The notes: a model not told the origin generated them from the letters alone. A DNA stretch of 39,934 nucleotides from Rikenellaceae bacterium (GCA_031262465.1 JAISHQ010000117.1:1-39934), one strand, 5' to 3'; counted from the stretch's first letter, positions 1-7,620 are shown. Made by a program: numbers and translations.

Positions 1-2
1 AA

Positions 3-455
3 TATTTCGACATTACCGCCGACAGCATCCGCGAGTTCGACGAAAAAAATGCCCGGGTGCGCGTGGTGGCCGGGAAGTATATAAACCACCAAGGGGCCAA
101 AGGGCATCACCTGCCCGCGACCGTGTTGGACATCACCGTCGAGCCGGAGGGTATCTTCGAGATGAAATCCGACCCGACGGAGACCCTCTTTGTCTACATC
201 GTCGAGGGGAGTGCCGCGTTCGGAGCCGAGGGGCGCACGGTGGCGCGCAAAACGGCGGTGCTCTTTGGCGAGGGAGTCGAATTTTACCTGAAAGCCTCAG
301 ACGAAGGCATCCGCATGGTGCTGGCCTCCGCTCCCCCACTCCGCGAAACCGTCGCCTGGGGCGGCCCCATCGTGATGAACTCCCGCGACGAACTATACGA
401 CGCCTTCGACGAGTTGGATCAGGGGACGTTTATTAAGCACAAAATCACCAAGTAA
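3..455 (+). CDS. Pirin family protein, 3' part (start lies outside the window)
   Basis: The frame is open from base 3 to the TAA at 453-455 and codes for about 150 residues; the gene begins before the window. The residues match the C-terminal half of pirins: a stretch like VVAGKY followed by a cupin barrel, then the family ending PLRETVAWGGPIVMN and a C-terminal acidic helix ending in GTF. Pirins are two-domain cupins; some bacterial members act as quercetin dioxygenases or modulate metabolic enzymes, but the metal-binding N-terminal domain is not visible here, so no activity can be assigned. A GTG at 57 could be read as a start, but homology clearly continues upstream, so the gene is truncated by the window edge and not by mutation. 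A structured repeat begins 16 nt after the stop. Confidence 0.85.
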   Translation, partial: YFDITADSIREFDEKNARVRVVAGKYINHQGAKGHHLPATVLDITVEPEGIFEMKSDPTETLFVYIVEGSAAFGAEGRTVARKTAVLFGEGVEFYLKASDEGIRMVLASAPPLRETVAWGGPIVMNSRDELYDAFDELDQGTFIKHKITK

Positions 456-470
456 CCGCCTTTGCTTGAA

Positions 471-925
471 CTGCCGCTTTTAGAAAGCGGCGCAAATCGC
501 GCATTTTTGCAAAAAGGCGCCCCAAAAACTTTTGGGCGCCGGGTTTGCAGGGCGACCATTCCTTTCAGGAACTTCGTTTCATGCTGTATTCCCCCACGGC
601 TTTCAAGCGAGCTTGAGCCGGGGAATACAGCACAAAACGCATTCGCCCACAGGCGAATGTGATCGTCCTGAAAATTCAATTCACTTCAGTTCCCATGTAT
701 TCTCCCTAAAAATAAACAAGAATTCCCAATCGGTTCGCAGAACCGACCTCGGCAGTGGGGTGAAAGGGATGCTTTTGGCCGGTTTTGGCCGCGGTCAGTC
801 GAACGAAACTGTAATTTCGTTCGGCCGCGAGACAAAAACGCAGACAAAAGTATTCCGAAACCCCGGCCGAAAACTTTTCTTTGCTTCTTTCTTTTAGGAT
901 AAAAGAAAGAAGAAGAAAAAATATT
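471..925 (+). repeat. Structured intergenic repeat, copy 1 (two modules)
   Basis: This fills the gap between the convergent pirin and pgpH genes. Module 1 (471-690) has a hairpin GCCGC/GCGGC at 472-490 with loop TTTTAGAAA, a second GCGC/GCGC hairpin around 508-530, and a long nested hairpin whose core pairs GCTGTATTCCCC with GGGGAATACAGC (about 582-630). Module 2 (about 728-925) has CGGTTCG/GAACCG, GAACGAAA/TTTCGTTC (801-822) and a tail palindrome CTTCTTTC/GAAAGAAG (884-912). Related copies lie at 4792-5080 and 21570-21995, and partial ones at 6785-6802, 9279-9297 and 38074-38130. Short reading frames across it differ between copies and are not credible genes. Confidence 0.8.
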
Positions 926-2978
926 AGTTACCCATTGCGGGCGTACCAACGCCCGCATCCCCCCTGTCGGGGTAGCTAATTCGGGTGTGGTAGATGTTGC
1001 AGAGGTATTTTTTGAAGACCTCTTTGATAAGCCCCACGTCGTGGAAGGAGAGTTGCGAACATTGCAAGGCCCCTTCGCGGATTTGGGTGTTCACAATCCG
1101 GTCGACCAGCGCGTCGATCGACTCCTCGGTGTATTCGGGCAGGCTGCGCGAGGCCGCCTCCACGGCATCGGCCATCATGCAGATCGAGACCTCTTTGGCC
1201 GTGGGTTTGGCGCTGTCGTACCGGAACTGAGCCAGCGCGGGTTCAACGCCGCCGTTCAGTTTTTTCTGTTTGTCGTAAAAATAATAGATCAGCGAATCGC
1301 CGTGGTGGCCGGTAATAAAGTCGGTGATGATGGCGGGCAGGCGTTGTTTTTTGGCCAGCGCCACCCCGTCGGAGACGTGATTGCGGATGATTTCGGCACT
1401 TTGCAGGGGGGTCAGCTGGTCGTGCGGGTTGTTGCCGCTCCCCCGGTTTTCGATGAAGAAGCCGGGATTTTTCAGCTTACCGATGTCGTGATAGAGCGCG
1501 CCGGTGCGAGCCAACAAGGCCTTGGCCCCGATCGCCTGAGCCGCCGCTTCGGCCAGATTAGCCACCTGAAGGGTGTGTTGGAAGGTGCCCGGAGCCTGAC
1601 GAGCCAGCTCTTGCAACAGCTTTTGGTTCGTGTCGCTCAACTCGAAGAGGGTGATGTCCGAGACAAAACCGAACATCTTTTCAAAGACATAAATCAACTG
1701 ATACATCCCCAAAAAGAGCACGCCGCTGAAGACGAACCAAACCAGCATCCAGGGGCTGACATCGTGAAGCCCGCCCTCCTGAATGAGCGTCATGGCGAGG
1801 TAACAGACGCAGTTGCTGACCAAAATCGCCGCCGTGGCCAAAAAGACCCGCGCCCGGCGGTAGGTGCGCCCCAAGACAAAGAGGGCAAAAACGCCGCCGA
1901 CAAAGTTAATCAGAATAAATTCCAAAGGCCGGGGCACGACCAGCGAACAGAGCAACAGGATGACGGTCAACTCAAAAATCGACGTGCGCACATCGAAGAA
2001 GGTCAGGATGTAAATGGGCACAATGGCAAAGGGAATCAGGTAGACATTCAGCGCATTCATCCGGTAGATCGCCGCACACAGCCCGACCATCAGCAGGTAG
2101 AGCATGAGGATAAAGAGCACGTTCCGTTTTTGGGTCAGGAAATTTTTCCGGAAAAAGAAGAGGTAGAGGTAGGTGGCCCCCATCAGGATCAGGACAAAGA
2201 GCGAGATGCCCACCGTCGAGCCGATGTAGTTGCCCTCATCGCCCGTCCGGGAGCGGTATTCGGTCTCCAGCGAGTTGAGCTTGTTGTAAATCGTCTGGTC
2301 GATCAGCTCCCCTTTTGAGACAATGACCTCGTTTTGGTAGACGATGCCCCGGGTCAGGGCCACGTTGCGTTGTTCGCGCTCCTGCAAGTTGGCATTGAGC
2401 GTCTGGTTGTAGGTTAGGTTGGGGGTCAAGAGTAACGGCCAACTTTCGGCCAACAGCGAGTCCGGATTGCGACTCATCAGGTACTCCTGCGCGGCGGCCG
2501 GGGTGAAAATTTCCTGCGCGGAGAGCGTCTCAAGCACTCCCTCGCGGTTGATGCGCACAAAGCTATCGCCCGCACTGTCGACAAACGAATGATCCAGCCC
2601 CGAGACTAAACCCTTGCTGTAAATATGCGTTAGAGCCGCCTCCAACTCGTGGGGAAGTACCGCAGGCTCACCGTCCGCTCCGGCCACCGCCTCGCGCTGA
2701 AGTTGCTGACTAACAGCAGTCAACACGCCGGGCAGAACTGCCTCGTCGAGCGAATAGACGGGAATGTAGCTCCGGCGGGTACGTTGGCGGTCTTCGGCCA
2801 CTTCGGCCTCGCTTTTGGATATCGAAAAGTCGAATGGGGCGGTCAGCGTCTCCCCTTTCCATGGGTCGCCGAGCGTAAAGCGTTCGAGGTAACGTCCGCT
2901 GTGGGGAATCATCAGGATGATCGTCACGGTCACGGCCACAAACAAAAGGGCCGAAAAGAGGTATGGTTGTTTCTTCAT
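924..2978 (-). CDS. pgpH: Membrane HD-domain phosphodiesterase, PgpH/7TMR-HDED family
   Basis: The protein has 684 residues. It matches the PgpH layout: one N-terminal membrane helix (MKKQPYLFSALLFV...), an extracytoplasmic 7TMR-HDED region, about seven membrane helices, then a cytoplasmic HD domain with APGTFQHTLQVANLAEAAA, the metal-binding ALYHDIGKLKNP and GHHGD motifs. Studied relatives hydrolyse the second messenger c-di-AMP to pApA; that activity is inferred from the family. The start was set at 2978 (ATG of MKKQPY) because the open frame upstream to 3137 would overlap the divergent ung promoter and start and has no signal-like sequence. The last ~20 residues (after the helix ending KKYLCN) are encoded by a hairpin GCGGGCGT/ACGCCCGC at 937-956 and do not look like family sequence. 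It stands alone on its strand. Confidence 0.88.
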   Translation of the reverse strand: MKKQPYLFSALLFVAVTVTIILMIPHSGRYLERFTLGDPWKGETLTAPFDFSISKSEAEVAEDRQRTRRSYIPVYSLDEAVLPGVLTAVSQQLQREAVAGADGEPAVLPHELEAALTHIYSKGLVSGLDHSFVDSAGDSFVRINREGVLETLSAQEIFTPAAAQEYLMSRNPDSLLAESWPLLLTPNLTYNQTLNANLQEREQRNVALTRGIVYQNEVIVSKGELIDQTIYNKLNSLETEYRSRTGDEGNYIGSTVGISLFVLILMGATYLYLFFFRKNFLTQKRNVLFILMLYLLMVGLCAAIYRMNALNVYLIPFAIVPIYILTFFDVRTSIFELTVILLLCSLVVPRPLEFILINFVGGVFALFVLGRTYRRARVFLATAAILVSNCVCYLAMTLIQEGGLHDVSPWMLVWFVFSGVLFLGMYQLIYVFEKMFGFVSDITLFELSDTNQKLLQELARQAPGTFQHTLQVANLAEAAAQAIGAKALLARTGALYHDIGKLKNPGFFIENRGSGNNPHDQLTPLQSAEIIRNHVSDGVALAKKQRLPAIITDFITGHHGDSLIYYFYDKQKKLNGGVEPALAQFRYDSAKPTAKEVSICMMADAVEAASRSLPEYTEESIDALVDRIVNTQIREGALQCSQLSFHDVGLIKEVFKKYLCNIYHTRISYPDRGDAGVGTPAMGN

Positions 2979-3041
2979 CTGCGCTTGTTCAATAGAATCG
3001 GTATATTTGGGATAAAGATAGTTAAATTCCAAACAAGCTCT

Positions 3042-3049
3042 TACCTTTG
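3042..3049 (+). promoter_or_regulatory. -7 box upstream of ung
   Basis: TACCTTTG matches the Bacteroidota TAnnTTTG -7 element and lies 20 nt before the ung start. No clear TTG is seen 19 nt upstream. The 91-bp region also has to hold the divergent pgpH promoter, for which TAAAGATA at 3013-3020 (TATCTTTA on the minus strand) is a weak candidate. Confidence 0.6.
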
Positions 3050-3069
3050 TATCATAAAAAACAAAGCTA

Positions 3070-3732
3070 ATGGAGGTAAAACTCGCCGAGGGGTGGAAAT
3101 CGCGGCTGGCCCCCGAATTTGAAAAGGAGTATTTCAAAAACCTGACCGATTTTGTCCGGCAGGAGTACCGCGTGGGGCGCGTCTATCCGGCTGGGGCAAA
3201 CATCTTTCGGGCGTTGGATGCCTGCCCGCCGGAGCGGCTGAAGGTGGTCATCATCGGCCAAGACCCCTACCACGGCCCCGGACAGGCCAACGGTTTGTGT
3301 TTCTCGGTCAACGCCGGAGTGCCTGCCCCGCCCTCGTTGCAGAATATTTTCAAGGAGCTTTCGGCGGACTTGGGTCAACCGATCCCCACCAGTGGCGACC
3401 TGACCCGCTGGGCCGAGCAGGGCGTGCTGCTGCTCAACGCCGTGCTGACCGTGCGCGAGCACCAAGCCGCCTCGCATCAAGGCAAGGGATGGGAGCTGTT
3501 TACCGACGCTGTTGTCCACACGATTGCCCGCGAAAAATCCGGAATCGTCTACCTGTTGTGGGGTGCTTATGCCCAGCGCAAGGCCGGATTTGTCGACCGC
3601 GAGCGCAACTGCGTGATCGAGAGCGTACACCCCTCGCCGCTCTCGGCGCATCGCGGCTTTTTCGGGTCGAAACCCTTCTCGCGCGCCAACGAATACCTTG
3701 TCTCACAGGGAAAAGAACCTATCGCGTGGTAA
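3070..3732 (+). CDS. ung: Uracil-DNA glycosylase, family 1 (UNG)
   Basis: The 220-residue protein has the usual length and motifs of family 1 uracil-DNA glycosylases: GQDPYH at 63-68, with Asp65 as the water-activating residue, GVLLLNAVLTV at about 118-128, and HPSPLSAHRGFFG at 187-199 with the catalytic His187. It excises uracil from DNA made by cytosine deamination or dUMP incorporation, starting base-excision repair. The ATG at 3070 follows a TAnnTTTG box and its first residues (MEVKLAEGWK) fit the family. The stop overlaps the GTG start of the next gene, so the two are probably co-transcribed and translationally coupled. Confidence 0.95.
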   Translation: MEVKLAEGWKSRLAPEFEKEYFKNLTDFVRQEYRVGRVYPAGANIFRALDACPPERLKVVIIGQDPYHGPGQANGLCFSVNAGVPAPPSLQNIFKELSADLGQPIPTSGDLTRWAEQGVLLLNAVLTVREHQAASHQGKGWELFTDAVVHTIAREKSGIVYLLWGAYAQRKAGFVDRERNCVIESVHPSPLSAHRGFFGSKPFSRANEYLVSQGKEPIAW

Positions 3733-4748
3733 AAATTGCTGATATATTATTGCCCGATCGCCCGCTGTTTCTGGCTCCGATGGAGGATGTGACCGATCCC
3801 TCGTTCCGGTTTATGTGCAAACGCTTCGGCGCGGACGTGGTTTATTCCGAATTTATCTCCAGCGACGGGCTGATTCGCGATGCCGCCAAATCGCTGGCCA
3901 AGCTCACCATTTTAGCATCCGAAAGGCCGGTGGGCATCCAGCTTTATGGTCATCTGATCGAGCCGATGGTCGAGGCCGCCCGCCGAGCCGAGGCCGCCCG
4001 CCCCGACCTGATCGACATCAATTTCGGCTGTCCGGTCAAAAAGATAGCCAACCGGGGAGCCGGCTCGGGCATGATGCGCGATGTGCCGCTGATGGTCGAG
4101 ATGACCCGGCAGATTGTCCAAGCTGTCCGCGTGCCGGTGACCGTCAAAACGCGGTTAGGCTGGGACGAGGAGCACAAAAACATCGAAGAGATCGCCGAGC
4201 GGTTGCAGGACGTGGGCATCGCCGCCCTGACCATTCATGGCCGTACCCGCAACCAAATGTACAAAGGGCAGGCCGATTGGACGCTCATCGGCCGAGTCAA
4301 AAACAACCCCCGGATCACCATTCCTATCATTGGCAACGGCGACATTGCCTCGCCCGAGCAGGCTAAAACCGCCTTTGACCGCTATGGGGTCGACGGGGTG
4401 ATGATCGGGCGGGCGACCTACGGCAGGCCGTGGCTCTTTCGGGAGTGCCGCCACTTCCTCGACACCGGGGAGTTGCTCCCCCAACCCTCGGTCGCCGAGC
4501 GGGTCGAGCTGGCCAAACTGCACCTAACCAAATCGCTGGAGTTCAAAGGGGGCAAAGTCGGCATTCTGGAGATGCGCCGCCATTTCAGCTCCTATTTCAA
4601 GGGGTTGCCCAACTTCAAGGAGACGCGGATGAAACTCGTCACCCAAAACTCGCCCGAGGAACTCTTCGCCACCCTCGACAGCATCACCGAACAGTGGGGT
4701 GATTTCGATATGAGCAACACTATTCCTTCAGGTATCACCCCGCCATAG
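3726..4748 (+). CDS. dus: tRNA-dihydrouridine synthase (DusB-like)
   Basis: A 340-residue FMN-dependent TIM-barrel enzyme that reduces uridine to dihydrouridine in the tRNA D-loop. Visible motifs are APMEDVTD at 17-24, INFGCPVKK with the proton-donor Cys102, HGRTRNQMY, GNGDI and GVDGVMIGRATYGRPW. The open frame extends far upstream inside ung, but homology starts at VVKIADILLP, so I chose the GTG at 3726, which lies 7 bases inside the 3' end of ung with a purine-rich GGGAAAAGAA about 10 nt before it; the first internal ATG (3780) would cut off the conserved barrel start. The sub-family (DusB versus other bacterial Dus) is likely but not certain. A short GTTCT/AGAAC hairpin and then a structured repeat follow the stop. 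Confidence 0.93.
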   Translation: MVKIADILLPDRPLFLAPMEDVTDPSFRFMCKRFGADVVYSEFISSDGLIRDAAKSLAKLTILASERPVGIQLYGHLIEPMVEAARRAEAARPDLIDINFGCPVKKIANRGAGSGMMRDVPLMVEMTRQIVQAVRVPVTVKTRLGWDEEHKNIEEIAERLQDVGIAALTIHGRTRNQMYKGQADWTLIGRVKNNPRITIPIIGNGDIASPEQAKTAFDRYGVDGVMIGRATYGRPWLFRECRHFLDTGELLPQPSVAERVELAKLHLTKSLEFKGGKVGILEMRRHFSSYFKGLPNFKETRMKLVTQNSPEELFATLDSITEQWGDFDMSNTIPSGITPP

Positions 4749-4751
4749 AAC

Positions 4752-5080
4752 TGTTCTTAGAGAACCAGCACGCCCTCTTTTCAGCCTTTGATTGCCGCTT
4801 TTAGAAAGCGGCGCAAATCGTCTTTGCTTCGACTGTTCTTAAAGAACCATCGCGCCTTTTTGTAAAAAGGCGCCCCAAAAACTTTTCTGCTTGTGTTGGC
4901 AGGACGATCATTCCTTCCGGAACTTCGTCTTATTTTCCATGTCCCCTGCCCTCCAAGCGAGCTTGGGGCGGGACATGAAAAACAAGACGCATTCACCCTG
5001 CGGGCGAATGTGATCGCCCTGAAAAAATAATCTGCATTAATCTGTTATTCCTGAAAAATGAAAAAGAAAGTAGAAGAAAA
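4752..5080 (+). repeat. Structured intergenic repeat, copy 2
   Basis: The 452-bp gap between dus and trpB2 begins with a small hairpin GTTCT-TAG-AGAAC (4753-4765), then GCCGC/GCGGC with loop TTTTAGAAA from 4793, a second small GTTCT/AGAAC hairpin (about 4832-4845), GCGCCTTTTT/AAAAAGGCGC, and a long nested hairpin with core CATGTCCC/GGGACATG (4938-4979), enclosed by CGTCTT/AAGACG. It matches module 1 of the copy at 471. Module 2 is missing; only a tail-like AAGAAAGTAGAAG remains near 5070. The rest of the gap to 5200 holds only the trpB2 promoter and leader. Confidence 0.75.
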
Positions 5081-5124
5081 AACCGATATTTCCTTGATGG
5101 AAGAACAGGTTTCAAAATAATCCG

Positions 5125-5132
5125 TATATTTG
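5125..5132 (+). promoter_or_regulatory. -7 box upstream of trpB2
   Basis: TATATTTG matches TAnnTTTG and lies 68 nt before the trpB2 start, leaving an untranslated leader of about 60 nt that is A-rich and shows no clear riboswitch or T-box. No TTG is found at the usual distance upstream. Confidence 0.55.
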
Positions 5133-5200
5133 TAACAATCCCACTAAAAATAAAACGAAGGGTTAAAAAACTGCCTAATAATCAAACAAAAACTACTATC

Positions 5201-6568
5201 ATGAGCGACAAGAAGAGAAGGATTTTTTTGAGTGAGAAGGAGATACCGACGGCTTGGTACAACATTGTACCCGATATGGTCAACAAACCGATGCCGATCC
5301 TCAACCCGGGCACCAAACAGCCCCTGAAACCCGAAGACCTGTTTCCGATCTTCGCCGAGGAGGTCAGCCGGCAGGAGTTGAACCAGACCGACAGTTGGTT
5401 TGAAATCCCGGAACCTGTTCGGGATCAGTACAAAAAATACCGCAGTACCCCGCTGGTACGTGCCACCGAGCTGGAAAAAGCACTCGACACCCCAGCGCAT
5501 ATCTACTTCAAGAACGAGAGCGTCAGCCCGGTCGGGTCGCACAAACTGAACTCCGCGCTGGCTCAGGCCTACTATTGCAAGGAGCAGGGAATCACCAACA
5601 TCACCACCGAAACCGGTGCCGGGCAATGGGGCGCGGCTCTCTCCTACGCCAGCAAGGCCTTCGGGTTGGATTTGGCGGTTTATATGGTGCGGATCAGCTA
5701 CGAACAGAAGCCTTATCGCCGCTCGATCATGCAAACCTTTGGGGCGCAGGTGATCGCCTCGCCGAGTATGTCGACCAAAGCCGGGCGCAAAGTGCTCACC
5801 GACACGCCGAACCACAGCGGCAGTCTGGGGATCGCCATTTCGGAAGCCATCGAGCTGGCTCTGCAAACGCCCAATTGCAAATACACCTTGGGGAGCGTGT
5901 TGAACCACGTCGCCCTGCACCAGACGGTCATCGGGCTGGAGGCCGAAAAACAGATGGAGATCGCTGGAGAATACCCCGACATCATCATCGGCTGTTTTGG
6001 CGGCGGGTCGAATTTCTCCGGCATCGCCTATCCCTTCATGCGCCACACGCTCAAAAAGGGGAAGAAAACCCGTTTCATCGCGGCGGAACCGTCGTCGTGC
6101 CCGAAATTGACGCGAGGCATCTTCCAATACGACTTCGGCGACGAAGCGGGGTACACGCCGCTGTTGCCCATGTACACCCTCGGGCATAACTTCGCACCGG
6201 CCAACATCCACGCCGGTGGGTTGCGTTACCACGGGGCAGGCACGATCGTCAGCCAGCTGAAAAAGGACGGATTCTTGGAAGCAGTCGACATCCCGCAATT
6301 GGAGTCGTTCCGCGCAGGCACCCTCTTTGCGCAGACCGAAGGGATTATCCCCGCGCCCGAGTCGTGCCACGCCATCGCCTCGGCCATCCGCGAGGCCAAC
6401 CAAGCCAAAGAGGAGGGCGTTCAGAAAACGATCCTGTTCAACCTTTCTGGCCACGGCCTGATCGACATGACGGCCTACGACCTCTTCAACCAAGGCAATC
6501 TGGTCGACTACGACCTGCCCGAAGCCGTCATCCGCCGAAGCATCGACGAGTTAGAGCATATCATTTAA
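5201..6568 (+). CDS. trpB: Tryptophan synthase beta-like PLP enzyme (TrpB2 type)
   Basis: The 455-residue protein is a fold-type II PLP enzyme of the TrpB2 subgroup, longer at the N-terminus than classical TrpB (IPTAWYNIVPDM, then RSTPLVRATELE). The PLP lysine is Lys115 in GSHKLNSA; ETGAGQWG follows at about 137-144, and the phosphate-binding GGGSN is at 267-271. TrpB2 enzymes condense indole and serine to tryptophan and often work without a TrpA partner; indole salvage is a common proposal. No other trp gene is in the window, which fits a stand-alone role. The ATG at 5201 follows an AT-rich leader, and a strong terminator follows the stop by 25 nt, so this is a single-gene unit. Confidence 0.9.
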   Translation: MSDKKRRIFLSEKEIPTAWYNIVPDMVNKPMPILNPGTKQPLKPEDLFPIFAEEVSRQELNQTDSWFEIPEPVRDQYKKYRSTPLVRATELEKALDTPAHIYFKNESVSPVGSHKLNSALAQAYYCKEQGITNITTETGAGQWGAALSYASKAFGLDLAVYMVRISYEQKPYRRSIMQTFGAQVIASPSMSTKAGRKVLTDTPNHSGSLGIAISEAIELALQTPNCKYTLGSVLNHVALHQTVIGLEAEKQMEIAGEYPDIIIGCFGGGSNFSGIAYPFMRHTLKKGKKTRFIAAEPSSCPKLTRGIFQYDFGDEAGYTPLLPMYTLGHNFAPANIHAGGLRYHGAGTIVSQLKKDGFLEAVDIPQLESFRAGTLFAQTEGIIPAPESCHAIASAIREANQAKEEGVQKTILFNLSGHGLIDMTAYDLFNQGNLVDYDLPEAVIRRSIDELEHII

Positions 6569-6593
6569 GGCACAGACATTCAATGTCCAAGCA

Positions 6594-6629
6594 AGCCGAA
6601 GAGTCCCACGGATTCTTCGGCTTTTTTTA
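6594..6629 (+). terminator. Rho-independent terminator of trpB2
   Basis: AGCCGAAGA and TCTTCGGCT form a GC-rich stem around a short loop, followed by seven Ts. It lies 25 nt after the trpB2 stop. Confidence 0.85.
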
Positions 6630-6648
6630 GCCTTTGACTGTTCTTAGA

Positions 6649-6781
6649 CCTACCACCCCGCCCGTTGGGCACCCCTCCTTCCTGAAGGAGGGGATTTTAA
6701 GGGGGGGAGGGGAGATAAAGAAGTCTCCTCCTTCCCCGAAGGAGGAGTACCCGAGCCGATAGGCGAGGGGGAGGTGGTAGG
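6649..6781. repeat. CCTACCACC repeat element, copy 1
   Basis: The 133-bp element has inverted ends CCTACCACC / GGTGGTAGG. Inside are a GCCCGTTGGGC hairpin, a CCCCTCCTTC/GAAGGAGGGG hairpin, an A-rich spacer, a CTCCTCCTTC/GAAGGAGGAG hairpin and a further small hairpin. The same order of parts is found, inverted, at 30111-30248. It sits between the convergent trpB2 and glycosyltransferase genes, squeezed between half of a GTTCTTAGA hairpin and a reversed copy of the GCCGC hairpin (6785-6802). No open frame crosses it convincingly. Confidence 0.75.
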
Positions 6782-6784
6782 CAA

Positions 6785-6805
6785 GACGCTTTCTAAAAGC
6801 GGCAG
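6785..6805 (-). repeat. First hairpin of the 3' structured repeat, minus-strand copy
   Basis: Read on the minus strand this is GCCGCTTTTAGAAAGCGTC, the first hairpin of the repeat found at 471, 4792, 21570 and 38074. It lies about 21 nt after the stop of the minus-strand glycosyltransferase gene and in its sense direction, as in the other copies. Confidence 0.65.
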
Positions 6806-6825
6806 TTCGAGGCGGGGAAAGCCAA

Positions 6826-7572
6826 TTATTCTGGTCGCCTGCGATAGGCGGGTTTTAGGGCGTCGAGGAGGAAGCGCAGGTGTGCCCAGGTGGTGGGGAG
6901 GGTGCCGAAGTGGTGTTTCATGATGGCGTATCGTTCGCGCAAGCTGGCTTTTCGGTGGACGGTCGAGGTGCCGCCGGTGACAAATTCGGAGAGGATAGTG
7001 TGGGTGTTGACGATGGTTTTTGCCCGTTGCAGGGCGAGTAGAACCCATTCTACATCAGCGGCATAGCGGTATTTCTGGTCGTACTGCGGGGCGATTGCCC
7101 GGCGCACGAGGATCGACTGGTGGCACACCACCATGCCCCGGCGGAAGCTCTTCCACGTCATCGCCTCGGGCAACTGCTTTTTGCGCAGACCCAACGCTTG
7201 CCCCTGCTCGGAACGGATCAGCGTCTCGCCATAGTAAATATCGGCCAGCTCGGAGGCACTATCGAAAATCCGGGTGATGGTTTCGGGCTGGTGGATGAGG
7301 TCGCCCGCGTTGATAAACCAAACATACTCGCCCGTGGCACCGCGCAGGCCTTTGTTCATCGCCTCGTAAATGCCGCTATCCGGCTCGCTGACAAAGCGCA
7401 CTCGGTCGCCAAAGGCCTGAACCACAGAGGCCGTGTGGTCGGTCGAGGCTCCGTCGATGACCAGCACTTCCAATGCCGACAGGTTGCTCCGGAGGATGTT
7501 GTCCAGCGTGACACGCAACGCCTCTGCGGCGTTGTAGGTGACGGTGATGATCGAAACTTTGGGGTATTTCAT
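6826..7572 (-). CDS. Family 2 glycosyltransferase
   Basis: The 248-residue protein is a GT-A fold glycosyltransferase of family 2. The N-terminus VSIITVTYNAA, the VLVIDGASTDHT nucleotide-binding segment, SEPDSGIYEAMNKGL and YVWFINAGD (a GD in place of the usual DxD or DD) are typical of the WcaA-like group that transfers sugars onto lipid-linked or capsular glycans. Donor and acceptor cannot be told. I chose the ATG at 7572 (MKYPKVS) over the one 12 bases upstream because family members start a few residues before VSIITV. It is the only glycan gene at this site; a divergent protease gene begins 48 bases away. Confidence 0.9.
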   Translation of the reverse strand: MKYPKVSIITVTYNAAEALRVTLDNILRSNLSALEVLVIDGASTDHTASVVQAFGDRVRFVSEPDSGIYEAMNKGLRGATGEYVWFINAGDLIHQPETITRIFDSASELADIYYGETLIRSEQGQALGLRKKQLPEAMTWKSFRRGMVVCHQSILVRRAIAPQYDQKYRYAADVEWVLLALQRAKTIVNTHTILSEFVTGGTSTVHRKASLRERYAIMKHHFGTLPTTWAHLRFLLDALKPAYRRRPE

Positions 7573-7593
7573 GCGAGAGTGCAAGGTTTTTCC

Positions 7594-7601
7594 TACCTTT
7601 G
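7594..7601 (+). promoter_or_regulatory. -7 box of the S41 protease gene
   Basis: TACCTTTG lies 19 nt before the ATG at 7621 and matches TAnnTTTG. It is directly next to the divergent -7 box at 7604-7611, so the two promoters face away from each other with almost no space. Confidence 0.65.
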
Positions 7602-7603
7602 AG

Positions 7604-7611
7604 CAAAATTA
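7604..7611 (-). promoter_or_regulatory. -7 box of the glycosyltransferase gene
   Basis: On the minus strand the sequence is TAATTTTG, with TTG 20 nt upstream, matching the Bacteroidota -33/-7 arrangement. It lies 31 nt before the ATG at 7572. Confidence 0.6.
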
Positions 7612-7620
7612 GACAATCCG

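Noticed and set aside
532-897. Open frames across the repeat copies at 471-925 and 21570-21995
   Set aside because: The frames differ between otherwise similar copies, start at different places and cross hairpins; paired changes follow stem rules, not codon rules.
987-2318. A 443-codon open frame on the plus strand inside pgpH
   Set aside because: It is the antisense of a well-matched enzyme gene; its product is rich in Arg, His, Asp and Gln with no recognisable domain, as expected for mirror frames in GC-rich codons.
3297-3725. A dus start far upstream inside ung
   Set aside because: The residues before VVKIADILLP have no similarity to Dus proteins and are an out-of-frame reading of ung.
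5133-5200. Riboswitch or T-box in the trpB2 leader
   Set aside because: The leader is A-rich and short, without stems or a T-box motif that I can see.
5144-6493. A 449-codon open frame on the minus strand opposite trpB2
   Set aside because: Same reason: mirror frame of a clear PLP enzyme gene, low-complexity composition, no start signals.
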